Assembly: GCA_945878555.1 (NCBI GenBank)
Contig: CAMDWI010000013.1
Location: 55,832 to 119,831, forward strand
Length of the DNA: 64,000 bases
From: Klebsiella pneumoniae
GTDB lineage: Bacteria; Pseudomonadota; Gammaproteobacteria; Eutrophobiales; Eutrophobiaceae
Direction: 5' to 3'
Part shown: piece by piece, positions 18,572 to 27,827 of the stretch
Numbering within the stretch: the first letter of the stretch is position 1
How the letters are laid out: the number at the start of each line of letters is the position of its first letter
The notes under the pieces: generated by a model
What the model was told of the DNA's origin: nothing
Databases searched by the model: none
What the model saw: the letters and a program-made list of their open reading frames with translations, nothing else
Position numbers and translations under genes: made by a program

Positions 18572-19705
18572 ATGAAGATTCTGCATATCATCGACAGCGG
18601 TGGACTCTACGGCGCAGAGGTCATGCTGCTTAACCTGATGGCTGGTCAGCAAAATGCAGGCCTGCATCCCCTGCTATGTAGTATTGGTACTGCCAGTCAG
18701 GGTGAAAAAGAGATTGAGAAGCAGGCCAGGTCACAAGGCATGGAGGTCATCACGATACGGTTTCGTGCAGGCCTGAATCCTCTGGGCATATACAGGTTGT
18801 TAAGAACGGCTCATACCCGCAACATTGATATAATTCATACACACGGATACAAGGGTAATATTCTGGCCGGCATTGTACCGCGAGTTTTCAGAAAGATCCC
18901 GATGGTATCTACACTGCACGGCTGGACAAATACACGCACATTGTCAAAGCTGGCTCTCTATGAGTGGCTGGACAAACGGATGCTCAGATACCGGGAGGCT
19001 GTGGTTGCAGTCAATAAACTTATGTTGCTGAATCCCGCTGTTGTCGCTGCAAAAATAGACCCGGATAAACTTTATATCGTAAATAACGGTATTGCACGAG
19101 ATCCGATAAACAGGAAGATGACTGAACTGCCCGGTTACCTGCCCATAAAAGAATTTTCTGGCGACAGTTTTGTTATAGGGGCAATTGGTCGCCTGTCACA
19201 GGAGAAAGGCTATGAATTTCTGTTGCGTGCAATCGCCAGCCTGCACCGGGAAGGACGCAATATCAGACTGGTACTGGCGGGGGAAGGTCCATTGAAAAAG
19301 GATCTGCAACAGCTGGCAACATCACTTGGGATAGACAAACATGTAATGTTTACAGGTTATCTTGCCAATGCCAGTGATTACCTGAACTGTTTCAGGATAC
19401 TCGTCATCAGTTCGCTCAGCGAAGGCCTGCCCATTACATTGCTGGAGGCGATGCGTGCAGGTGTACCGGTCATATCTACGCGGGTTGGTGGAATACCTGA
19501 TGTTATTGAAGATGGCAACTCAGGTATACTGGTTCAACCCACTGATGCTGATGGCCTTTCCAGTGCGATTAAACAACTGGCTGATGATCCGCTGGTTTGT
19601 GAGTCATTGGCTAACAACGCATCTATCAGATTCAGGGAAAGATTCACCAGTGAGAGGATGACCATGAGTTATCTTGATATCTACAAAAAAATCATTGCCC
19701 AGTGA
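18572..19705 (+). CDS. Glycosyltransferase family 4
   Basis: This is a GT-B enzyme of 377 residues. LHIIDSGGLYGAEVMLLNL at the N-terminus and IIHTHGYKGNILAG (about 89-102) are typical of the PEP-CTERM/EPS-associated GT4 group. The C-terminal half has GAIGRLSQEKGYEFLLRAI (about 207-225) and EGLPITLLEAMRAGVPVIS (about 286-304), the donor-binding region. The ATG falls 26 nt after the deacetylase stop. It likely forms one glycosidic bond of the repeat unit; donor specificity is not predictable here. Confidence 0.86.
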   Translation: MKILHIIDSGGLYGAEVMLLNLMAGQQNAGLHPLLCSIGTASQGEKEIEKQARSQGMEVITIRFRAGLNPLGIYRLLRTAHTRNIDIIHTHGYKGNILAGIVPRVFRKIPMVSTLHGWTNTRTLSKLALYEWLDKRMLRYREAVVAVNKLMLLNPAVVAAKIDPDKLYIVNNGIARDPINRKMTELPGYLPIKEFSGDSFVIGAIGRLSQEKGYEFLLRAIASLHREGRNIRLVLAGEGPLKKDLQQLATSLGIDKHVMFTGYLANASDYLNCFRILVISSLSEGLPITLLEAMRAGVPVISTRVGGIPDVIEDGNSGILVQPTDADGLSSAIKQLADDPLVCESLANNASIRFRERFTSERMTMSYLDIYKKIIAQ

Positions 19706-19715
19706 TTTCATACCG

Positions 19716-21140
19716 ATGAACAATCCGGCTTTACAATTCCCGGGCAGGAAGGATACAGAATCGTCTGTAGGTAACCTGACCTATATATTCTATCTGTTTT
19801 ACATAATCAGTTTCTTCCTGCATCTGTCTGCCAGAATTCCGGGAATTGCTGTATTACGACCGGACTTGCTGATTGCTGCACTGCTTTTCATCATGTTGTT
19901 CATGCAGCAATCAAAACTTGCCGGTCGTTTTGACAACCCCTGCAACCGATATCTGTTTATGTTTCTGGTGTATGTCATGATTTCACTCCCCTTTGTTGAA
20001 TGGCCAGGCAGTGTGCTCAGAAACAACCTGGGTGAATTCATCAAGGCCATGCTCTTTTTCCATTTTACTCTGCTGATTGTGGACACAGATGCCCGACTGA
20101 AACGTTTTGTCCTCGTTTTCATGGCATGCCAGCTGTTCCGGGTGATGGAACCCCTTTATCTGCACGAAACCACCGGTTACTGGGGAGATCGGACTTACCT
20201 GGGTGGTGGTGAATTTGCCGGGCGTCTGGGTGGTGCACCTACCGATATCATCAATCCGAATGGACTGGGCTTCGTCATTGCAACGCTGTTTCCATTCATG
20301 CACTACCTCTGGGGCAACTCAAACTGGCGGGCCAGGATTGCGTACCTGTCATGTGTCCCCCCCCTGTTGTATGCGCTGGTTTTGACCATGTCACGTAGTG
20401 GCCTGGTTGCAGTATTTGTAATTTTTCTCAGTATTTTCATCAAATCACGGCACAAGGTTACCCTCATCCTGGTAAGTGTTATCATATCGACACTCGCCTG
20501 GAATAATATGAATGACATCCAGAAAGACCGTTATTTATCCCTGACGGGAAACAGCGAGGTAAAGAGTGCGGCAACCTTTCAGGGACGGATAGATGGCGTG
20601 GTTGGTGAATTTAAACTGGGACTGGAAAATCCTGTTGTAGGTTTTGGCCTCGGAACGTCAAAGGAAGCCATCCACAATATTATGGGTGGCAAGTTGATGG
20701 CACATGATTTGTATACCGAGACATTTATCGAAACAGGCATAATAGGTCTGGTAATTTTTATCCTGTTTATTAAAAGTATATATAAAACATTAAGGCAAAT
20801 TACATCCAATCTGTCAGTTCACGACAAGCCGGACAAAAAATCGGGATTCAGAACAGGCATGAAGTCCGTGCGCATACCGTCGAGCTATGAGATGAATCTG
20901 CAGATGGCGCTTATGTCATGTTTCTGGATGTATCTTATATTCAGCATTGCCCAGTATGGACTATCTGAATATCACTGGTATTTTCTGGCCGGTGTTGCAA
21001 CTGTACTGGACCGGCGCACCCGCAAGAATCCTGCTACCATTGAAAGCGCCGATCAATCCACTGATAAAACCGGGAATAATACTGATAAAATGTCACACAA
21101 ACCACAAACTGCCCGGGTCTTCCGGACATTGCCAAGGTAA
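19716..21140 (+). CDS. O-antigen ligase/polymerase-like membrane protein (Wzy type)
   Basis: This is an integral membrane protein of 474 residues with about ten hydrophobic segments and a large periplasmic loop (roughly residues 240-330). It resembles O-antigen ligase/polymerase (Wzy-C) proteins. Typical features are the helix-flanked TMSRSGLVAVFV segment and a loop with GRIDGVVGEFKLGLENPVVGFGLG followed by HDLYTETFIETGIIGL. I start at ATG 19716; an upstream TTG at 19674 overlaps the previous gene. A C8 tract sits in the coding sequence at 20357-20364. It probably polymerises the repeat unit at the outer face of the inner membrane. Confidence 0.8.
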   Translation: MNNPALQFPGRKDTESSVGNLTYIFYLFYIISFFLHLSARIPGIAVLRPDLLIAALLFIMLFMQQSKLAGRFDNPCNRYLFMFLVYVMISLPFVEWPGSVLRNNLGEFIKAMLFFHFTLLIVDTDARLKRFVLVFMACQLFRVMEPLYLHETTGYWGDRTYLGGGEFAGRLGGAPTDIINPNGLGFVIATLFPFMHYLWGNSNWRARIAYLSCVPPLLYALVLTMSRSGLVAVFVIFLSIFIKSRHKVTLILVSVIISTLAWNNMNDIQKDRYLSLTGNSEVKSAATFQGRIDGVVGEFKLGLENPVVGFGLGTSKEAIHNIMGGKLMAHDLYTETFIETGIIGLVIFILFIKSIYKTLRQITSNLSVHDKPDKKSGFRTGMKSVRIPSSYEMNLQMALMSCFWMYLIFSIAQYGLSEYHWYFLAGVATVLDRRTRKNPATIESADQSTDKTGNNTDKMSHKPQTARVFRTLPR

Positions 21141-21146
21141 TACTGA

Positions 21147-22082
21147 ATGGCTGGCGACATACCCGTATCGCTTGTAATACTCACCTATAACAGACCACAT
21201 CTGGTTCAAAAGCAACTGGAACAGTTATCCTCCATTCGTTATCAGCCGTTTGAAGTCATCATCGTTGACAATCACTCCGAGCAAGTTCTGACAGATATAG
21301 TCAGACCCTACTCCTTTGCAAGACTGTTGCGTATGGATGACAACCTTGGCGTGGCCGGTCGAAATCGTGGCATTGAGGCCGCCAGAGGTGAAATTGTAAT
21401 TACGCTGGATGATGATGTGACCGGAATAACTGATCGTGACATTGAAAAAATTCTCGAAATATTCACAGATCCGGTAATTGGCGCAGTGTGTTTCAAGGTT
21501 CTGGATGAGCTGACAGGCGAGGTGATTAACTGGTGTCATCACCGCAAACCTGAACAGTACAGCAACACTGATTTTATTACAGATGAAATTACAGAAGGGG
21601 CAGTCGCCTTTCGCCGTCTGGCTGTACTCGAAGCCGGGCTTTATCCTGAAGAATTTTTCATCAGTCACGAAGGCCCGGATCTCGCATTAAGAATAATGAA
21701 CTGTGGTTTCAATGTCGTTTACAGACATTTAATTGAAGTCAGACACAGTCATGCAATTGCAGGACGTCCCGGGTGGCGACGTTATTATTATGACACCCGA
21801 AACCTGATCTGGCTGGTTCTGCGTAATTATCCGTTTATGCGTGGTACCAAACTCCTGGTTATAGGCCTGGGTTCCATGCTGATCTATTCATTACGGGACG
21901 GCTTTTTCAGATACTGGTCAAGAGCTGTGGTTGACGGAATCAAGGACAGTGGCAGGATTCTTGAACAACGGGTGCCGGTCAGCAAACGGACAATGGATAT
22001 CCTGAGAAATATTGATCAATACCGTCCAGACATGTGGTACATGATCAGGAAAAGATTACTGAAGAAAAAGGTCAGGATCTAG
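21147..22082 (+). CDS. Glycosyltransferase family 2
   Basis: This is a GT-A glycosyltransferase of 311 residues. SLVILTYNRPHLVQKQLEQL (about 7-26), VDNHS near residue 38, and the DxD-type segment ITLDDDVTG (about 86-94) are visible, followed by HEGPDLALRIM, the usual downstream acidic motif. A well-placed AAGG precedes the ATG. It closes the rightward operon, and its 3' end overlaps the convergent flippase gene by 11 nt. It is probably a rhamnosyl-like or related transferase, but that cannot be decided from sequence alone. Confidence 0.85.
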   Translation: MAGDIPVSLVILTYNRPHLVQKQLEQLSSIRYQPFEVIIVDNHSEQVLTDIVRPYSFARLLRMDDNLGVAGRNRGIEAARGEIVITLDDDVTGITDRDIEKILEIFTDPVIGAVCFKVLDELTGEVINWCHHRKPEQYSNTDFITDEITEGAVAFRRLAVLEAGLYPEEFFISHEGPDLALRIMNCGFNVVYRHLIEVRHSHAIAGRPGWRRYYYDTRNLIWLVLRNYPFMRGTKLLVIGLGSMLIYSLRDGFFRYWSRAVVDGIKDSGRILEQRVPVSKRTMDILRNIDQYRPDMWYMIRKRLLKKKVRI

Positions 22083-23589
22083 CGTAGCGTTGTCTTAGCC
22101 AGGAAATAATGTTTACCTTCTCCTCCCGACTAATCGAGAGCGTCCAGTAGGCGGCCAGATAAATCACCCCGCCTGCTATTGCACATCCAACTATTTCAGT
22201 ATACGAGTTCAAGGCCCATATATTCCGCAACCAGACGCAGGCACCCAGCATAACCCATGCGGGAATTAATACGGGAAAAATGACATGCCTGACATACACC
22301 ATTACGGGGACATCCAGATTCCTGCATGTGTATATCAGATATATTGGTGTAATAAAAACTACCGGGATAACCGAGCCAATAGCAGCGCCGATGACTCCCA
22401 GCTGGAGTACCAGCCAGATACTGAACCCCAGATTTGCGATGGCTGCCAGCGGGGCTACCCTGGCAAAAATACCATGCTTTCCGATTGCGGTCAGATAACG
22501 GCTGGCAACAGGATTAAGCCTGGGGATAATTATATAAAGCATCAATAATAATACTATGCCATCAACCTGCTCGCGGCTGAACTGACCTTTCATCCACACC
22601 TCGATAAATGGACCACCAACCACAACTATTGCGATTGCACCAGGTATTATAATCCCCAGCAGAAACTTGCTGGAATATAAATAGATGGTTTTTATATGGT
22701 CATGCTGGCTACGGGCATTCAGCTCACTGAACAAGGGCATTAGTGCATGGGTGATGGTGTAGACTATGCCGTTAAAGTTGTTCAGTAAACTCGCAGGCAC
22801 ACTGTACACAGGCACAACCGCAGGCCCGAGTATGCTTCCGATTACCAACCGATCCGAAGCTGTCTCCAGCTGGTAGGCGACTCCCTGGACGAAGGTCTTG
22901 AACCCAAACGTTAACATCTGCCTCAGCTTGTCCATTGAAAAACTGTTCAGATGAGGACGTATACTGCCATACGCTGGTCTTGCGAGTATTACGCTGAAGA
23001 TAATAAACTGAAGTAACTGTTGGCAGGCGACCAGTCCGGCAAGCAGGACGAGACCATTTTCAGGGGTAATGAAGTTGTAACAAATCGTGGCCAATGAGAT
23101 TGTGAATATGATATTGAGCCCGTTTCGAAGTGTATAATACTGGAAGCCTTCAAAATAGCTCTCGGTTACAAACTTGGGAAACAGGAATAATATTTCGATT
23201 CCGGCCAGCAATAAAAACATGGCGTACTTACCCGTCGTTTCGCCATCAGGGGCAATAACGCCCGGCCAGTTGAGCGCCAGTAACCAGAAAAACAGCGCCA
23301 GGCATAGCCCCACCAGTCCCATAAACACCATGCTGGTCATATATACTTCAAGCAGAGAAGTCCGGTCATCATTGGCGTTATACATTGATACAAATCGGGC
23401 AACCGTCGTCCTCATGCCGATATCCAGCATCCCCATATAGCCGGTAAACGCCAGCAACATCTCCCTTATCCCGTAATCATAGTGACCCAGATTCACCACA
23501 TATATGGGGGTCATGATAAAGGTGACAACCATCGCATTGGCTGTCATCACCAGATTGGAACCCGTATTGATTACCAGACGCTTAAACAC
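22072..23589 (-). CDS. Polysaccharide flippase (Wzx / oligosaccharide flippase family)
   Basis: This is a polytopic membrane protein of 505 residues with about 12-14 hydrophobic helices and few long loops. It starts with a Wzx-like N-terminus (NTGSNLVMTANAMVVTFIMTP). A charged central loop reads SELNARSQHDHIKTIYLYSS. The expected role is moving undecaprenyl-linked repeat units from the cytoplasmic to the periplasmic face for the Wzy-type polymerase encoded nearby. It is transcribed leftward, in the same direction as the XrtA operon, 60 nt after the GNAT-FemAB gene, so it may be the last gene of that long unit. Confidence 0.82.
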   Translation of the reverse strand: MFKRLVINTGSNLVMTANAMVVTFIMTPIYVVNLGHYDYGIREMLLAFTGYMGMLDIGMRTTVARFVSMYNANDDRTSLLEVYMTSMVFMGLVGLCLALFFWLLALNWPGVIAPDGETTGKYAMFLLLAGIEILFLFPKFVTESYFEGFQYYTLRNGLNIIFTISLATICYNFITPENGLVLLAGLVACQQLLQFIIFSVILARPAYGSIRPHLNSFSMDKLRQMLTFGFKTFVQGVAYQLETASDRLVIGSILGPAVVPVYSVPASLLNNFNGIVYTITHALMPLFSELNARSQHDHIKTIYLYSSKFLLGIIIPGAIAIVVVGGPFIEVWMKGQFSREQVDGIVLLLMLYIIIPRLNPVASRYLTAIGKHGIFARVAPLAAIANLGFSIWLVLQLGVIGAAIGSVIPVVFITPIYLIYTCRNLDVPVMVYVRHVIFPVLIPAWVMLGACVWLRNIWALNSYTEIVGCAIAGGVIYLAAYWTLSISREEKVNIISWLRQRYARS

Positions 23590-23649
23590 TGTAACTTCCC
23601 TGTATCATATGTATAAGATTAATATGTTTTTTTCTATTATGGATTCTGG

Positions 23650-25890
23650 CTATGTGTTGCCGACATCCTTGCTGGGTACCTGAACCCTTGAACTGTTTTT
23701 TATACCCTTCCAGAAAACCTGTTTTTTAATCATATATCTGATGACTGCAGGTAACCCGTCATAAAGCTTGTAAAGCAACTGGAGACAGGTAGCCCTGTTT
23801 ATTTGCAAGGTTATAAATCCGGTTTTTTTACTGCCAAAATGCGACTTGTAAAATGTATTCTTACCCGAACCGGCCAGCAAATCAAAAACAGTTACCCCGG
23901 TATTCTCGAAGGCAGATTCAATCGCAAAACCCAGATGCAGAAATCCTGGTGACAGTTTTCTGTCAAAGTTACTGTTAAAGCCGGCCTGGATATTGTATTC
24001 CCGGGCCCCCAGACGGATATCATAAAGTACTGAAACCGGCTTGTCCGCTACTGATATCATGGAAAGTTGAAGGTTGCCGGAGTTGCCCAACGCCCTGGCC
24101 AGTTGTTTGTGAAACTGCAGGCTTTGGGAGGGGAAACAGGGTTTACCCCAGCGCATGGCATGCAGTTCATTTAACCTGTCCAGATAGATATCACATGTAT
24201 CGGTATCGGCATACTCCAGACGCACCGTACCATGATGGTCCAGAAATTTTCGCTGATTGAAGGCACTGTAACGGGTATTGCTGCCCATGCCGGACAGATA
24301 CTCCGGGAAAGACCCGGCAACATTAATCGAAATTCCTGTGTCATTTTGAACTACACGAGCGTAACAGTCCCTGATACAGAGGTGCTGTGGCAGCATTTTA
24401 CGGGTTAGTGATCTCGTGTCCATATCTGACAATATCAACTGGTCCCATGAATGGTCGTTATCCAGGTAATCCATTAATAACTGTCTGACTTCAGTGGCAT
24501 AACGCAGGTCCACTATAAAATCGAGATACTCACTTCTGACGGTTTCACCACTATTCCAGCTGCTCCCGATAAATTGTAACTGGGTAAATCGATATAAAGG
24601 GTGTAACTGGACTGCTGTAATGTAAAACGGTGCCAGACCTGCGAGGTTATTGTCCTCTGTACAAACAGCAAGCAGGTAGAGCTTATAGGATCTGGACTTG
24701 CTCCACTGTTTCCACCACAGTGACTGCCATATCCAGCCCATGAACAAGGGATCAACATCGGATTTACCGACCAGTTCGTCCCATGCCTGTTTCGAAGACA
24801 GAAACTCGTCCTCGCTGAGCAATCTGACCGTGAATTGCGGCGGGGGAACAACAGCCGGATCCGGGCTCTCCGACGTGAATGGTCCCTCCTCGCTGGCCTT
24901 GAGTATATCTCCATCGCTGTCGCCAGACATGATAAACCAGTCTGACAAACCATCATGCTTCATTTCCGGTGCAGTATGGATATAGAACCGCTGTTTGCCA
25001 TGTTGTTGGTAGAAACCATAATCCTGAAGTAACTGCTTCCATTCAGGATCGCTGGTAGAACAGGACAGGGAATCTACACTTGAATTACTGGTCAGGAATT
25101 TTTCCAGTAAAGTCGCCTTGATACCATAATCAACAGCAGGCCCGGAATAATCCACCAGATAGGCCGTAGTAACAGTTATCCGGGTCACAATCATGGCGAC
25201 AAGTTCACCATCACGCCAGGCACTTATAAACCTGTAACTCGCCAGAGGATGCTGCTCATATCTCCAGTGCAGGTAGGTATAGTCCCTGATTACAATTTTT
25301 TTATACGTACCGGATATCCGGTTCCACAACCTGTCACAATCCGGGGCATCAGGCAGCGTGTCGGAAATTACCAGCTCGTATCGCTGCTTATGTCCGGTTC
25401 TGTTGTAGCCCTTCAGGCGGTTTATAAACTGCAGAAACGAAATCAGGGCAGACTTTACGTCTGTAACCCGGATCAACATTCTGAAACTGTCTACGAAGTT
25501 ATTCTTTTGCCAACCCATACGCAACAGGACAGGGGCAGCCATATCACTGATACCCAGTGCCATAATTAGTGGTGCACGGGTGTGGAGTTCCTCCTTGATT
25601 ATCCTGCCAAATCCCTTGCCATGGTAACGATCATCAACAATGAAATCGCAACTCCACAAGCCATTAACAATTTCATCATTAAACCTGATCCGCACGGGCA
25701 TGGTGCCGTTAAAGCCGACCACTGTTCCCCATTTATCTACAAGGATAACCGGGTCAAATTTTCCTGAATGACTATTGTCTGTGAACTGCCAGTCCCATAT
25801 GCTGTGTTTGAAGGGCTTGCTGTCGAGCAGATCAAGAACGGGCTGCCTGTGTACCGGGCTGTAGCGGACCGGTTTTATTTTGTCTGCCAT
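23650..25890 (-). CDS. Fused GNAT acyltransferase / FemAB-like (CelD/BcsL) protein
   Basis: This long protein of 746 residues appears to join two acyltransferase-fold modules. The N-terminal part (about 1-330) has a GNAT-like acetyl-CoA loop (RYHGKGFGR, 88-96). The C-terminal part (about 350-735) resembles the CelD/BcsL or FemAB-like proteins of XrtA systems, with DPLFMGWIWQSLWWKQW and a GNAT-like end (VFDLLAGSGKNTFYKSHFG). An acidic Pro-rich linker separates them near residue 335. Usual XrtA FemAB proteins are about half this length. Its start overlaps the amidotransferase stop region by 16 nt. It may modify the polymer or peptide-link it; the acyl donor is unknown. Confidence 0.75.
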   Translation of the reverse strand: MADKIKPVRYSPVHRQPVLDLLDSKPFKHSIWDWQFTDNSHSGKFDPVILVDKWGTVVGFNGTMPVRIRFNDEIVNGLWSCDFIVDDRYHGKGFGRIIKEELHTRAPLIMALGISDMAAPVLLRMGWQKNNFVDSFRMLIRVTDVKSALISFLQFINRLKGYNRTGHKQRYELVISDTLPDAPDCDRLWNRISGTYKKIVIRDYTYLHWRYEQHPLASYRFISAWRDGELVAMIVTRITVTTAYLVDYSGPAVDYGIKATLLEKFLTSNSSVDSLSCSTSDPEWKQLLQDYGFYQQHGKQRFYIHTAPEMKHDGLSDWFIMSGDSDGDILKASEEGPFTSESPDPAVVPPPQFTVRLLSEDEFLSSKQAWDELVGKSDVDPLFMGWIWQSLWWKQWSKSRSYKLYLLAVCTEDNNLAGLAPFYITAVQLHPLYRFTQLQFIGSSWNSGETVRSEYLDFIVDLRYATEVRQLLMDYLDNDHSWDQLILSDMDTRSLTRKMLPQHLCIRDCYARVVQNDTGISINVAGSFPEYLSGMGSNTRYSAFNQRKFLDHHGTVRLEYADTDTCDIYLDRLNELHAMRWGKPCFPSQSLQFHKQLARALGNSGNLQLSMISVADKPVSVLYDIRLGAREYNIQAGFNSNFDRKLSPGFLHLGFAIESAFENTGVTVFDLLAGSGKNTFYKSHFGSKKTGFITLQINRATCLQLLYKLYDGLPAVIRYMIKKQVFWKGIKNSSRVQVPSKDVGNT

Positions 25891-27821
25891 GCCAGCAGCC
25901 AGGATTCAAACATGAGGATGCCCCACAAACTGAATGAGCAATCCTCGTGCTGTTGTAAATGACGGGACCATTGCTGTCTGACACGGGCCACATCAAAATA
26001 GCCTTCAGCCGTCAGTTTTGCCGGATCAAGCAGGTCTGCACCCCATTCATTAAGCGGGCCGCGCAACCATTCGCTTACCGGAACCGCAAAACCCTGCTTG
26101 GGCCTCTCCGTTAACTGCTCAGGCACATAACGTGAAAGTATCTTTCGTAATGGCCATTTGCCATCCCTGTGTAACATATTAACCGCGGAAGGTATGCGGG
26201 TTGCCAGTTCAACCACACGATTATCCAGTAGCGGGATCCTGGTTTCCAGGCTGTGGGCCATGGCAGCGCGATCAACCTTGACCAGGATATCATCCGGCAG
26301 GTAACACATTGCGTCCAGATATTGCATTTGTTGCAGTTCTGTTCCGGCTGACAAGGCAAGTTTATTGTCATTCAGCACATATAAGGGTTCATGGCCACCC
26401 CGAACTATTCCGGTATTGCGCAGGTAGGAAATCCTGTGCTGGTATGCTAGCTGGAGTGTGGGCTGCAACCATTCATCGGCACGATTGTGCAGCTTCTCAC
26501 CAAGATAGCGCCCTCTGTGTATTCCCATCAGCGACATGCCGGCACCCAGTGTCTGATCCAGAAATGACCTGGGGACAGACTTTATCATTCGCGCACCGGC
26601 ATTCCTCACGAGAGCGGGATACTGTTGCAGTTTTTTGCTGGACCTTAACATCTGATAATATCGCTGGTATCCGCCAAAAAGCTCATCACCCGCATCACCA
26701 GAAAGTGAAACGGTCACACGGGATCTTGCCATCCTGGCAACCAGCCAGGTAGGTATCTGTGATGAATCTGCAAATGGTTCATCGTAGATAAACGGTAATT
26801 GCGGTATTACTTCACGCGCCTGTTCCGGGCTCACATATAATTCAGTATGATCAGTTTGCAAGCGCTGACTGATCGCCTTTGCATGGTGGGCCTCGTTATA
26901 ACCATCCTCGCCAAAACCGATGGTAAACGTCTTCACTGGCGAGGACCCGATTGATTGCATCAACGCAACTATAGTAGAGGAGTCAATCCCTCCGGATAAA
27001 AATGCACCTAGCGGGACATCTGCGATCATCTGGCGTTTGATGGCCCCCCGCAGTTCTGTCTCAAGGGCATCGGCTATATCGTCAGCACTGCCAGTCAATG
27101 GATTGTTTATACCGTGTTCGAATTCATCCCTGCAAGACCAGTAGGTCTGTACAGTGGTGTTGCCGGTGCTGCCATCGAGGATGAGAAATGTCCCGGGCAG
27201 TAACTTGAATATATCTGTAAATATGGAATGGGGGGCAGGGATAAAATTATGTCTCATCAATAACGTCAACGCATCCCGGTTTATCCGGTTGCGCCATTCA
27301 TGGTGCATACGCAACGCCTTTAGTTCGGATCCGAACAAAAAGGAGTTGCCCTGCCAACCATAATACAGGGGCTTTTCTCCAAATCGGTCCCGTGCAAGAT
27401 ACAGTCTGGCCAGCTGCCTGTCCCACAGGGCAAAAGCGAACATCCCCGAAAATTTCTGCAAGGCGGCCGGAACACCCCACTCGGCAAACGCCTCCAGCAT
27501 GATCTCCGTATCAGAGTGTCCCCTGAACGACCTGCCTTTTGCCTCCAGATCTGACTTCAACTCCAGAAAATTATATATTTCACCATTAAAAACAATTACA
27601 AAACGCCCGTCATGCGACAGCATTGGCTGATGCCCCAGTGGAGACAGGTCCTGGATAGCCAGACGTCTGTGCGCCAGTGCGATACCGCGTTGATAGTCCG
27701 TCCATGTCCCCTGGCTATCCGGGCCCCGGTGTAACAGGGTCGCAGACATCTTCTGTAACACGTCTGTAACAGCGGCCTCTGGCTGGATTTTTTTATTATA
27801 GAAACCGACTATTCCACACAT
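25875..27821 (-). CDS. XrtA-associated asparagine synthetase-like amidotransferase
   Basis: This class II glutamine amidotransferase has 648 residues. Cys2 is exposed by removal of Met1 (MCGIVGF), the glutaminase has HRGPD at 31-35 and NGEIYN at 79-84, and the synthetase half has a PP-loop SGGIDSS at 276-282 with SLSGDAGDELFGGY further on. The length and operon position fit the amidotransferase that accompanies exosortase A. It transfers ammonia from glutamine to an adenylated carboxylate, most simply a uronic acid or amino acid residue of the polymer. The true acceptor is not known. It starts 6 nt after the exosortase stop. Confidence 0.88.
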   Translation of the reverse strand: MCGIVGFYNKKIQPEAAVTDVLQKMSATLLHRGPDSQGTWTDYQRGIALAHRRLAIQDLSPLGHQPMLSHDGRFVIVFNGEIYNFLELKSDLEAKGRSFRGHSDTEIMLEAFAEWGVPAALQKFSGMFAFALWDRQLARLYLARDRFGEKPLYYGWQGNSFLFGSELKALRMHHEWRNRINRDALTLLMRHNFIPAPHSIFTDIFKLLPGTFLILDGSTGNTTVQTYWSCRDEFEHGINNPLTGSADDIADALETELRGAIKRQMIADVPLGAFLSGGIDSSTIVALMQSIGSSPVKTFTIGFGEDGYNEAHHAKAISQRLQTDHTELYVSPEQAREVIPQLPFIYDEPFADSSQIPTWLVARMARSRVTVSLSGDAGDELFGGYQRYYQMLRSSKKLQQYPALVRNAGARMIKSVPRSFLDQTLGAGMSLMGIHRGRYLGEKLHNRADEWLQPTLQLAYQHRISYLRNTGIVRGGHEPLYVLNDNKLALSAGTELQQMQYLDAMCYLPDDILVKVDRAAMAHSLETRIPLLDNRVVELATRIPSAVNMLHRDGKWPLRKILSRYVPEQLTERPKQGFAVPVSEWLRGPLNEWGADLLDPAKLTAEGYFDVARVRQQWSRHLQQHEDCSFSLWGILMFESWLLAWQTK

Positions 27822-27827
27822 GGTCTG

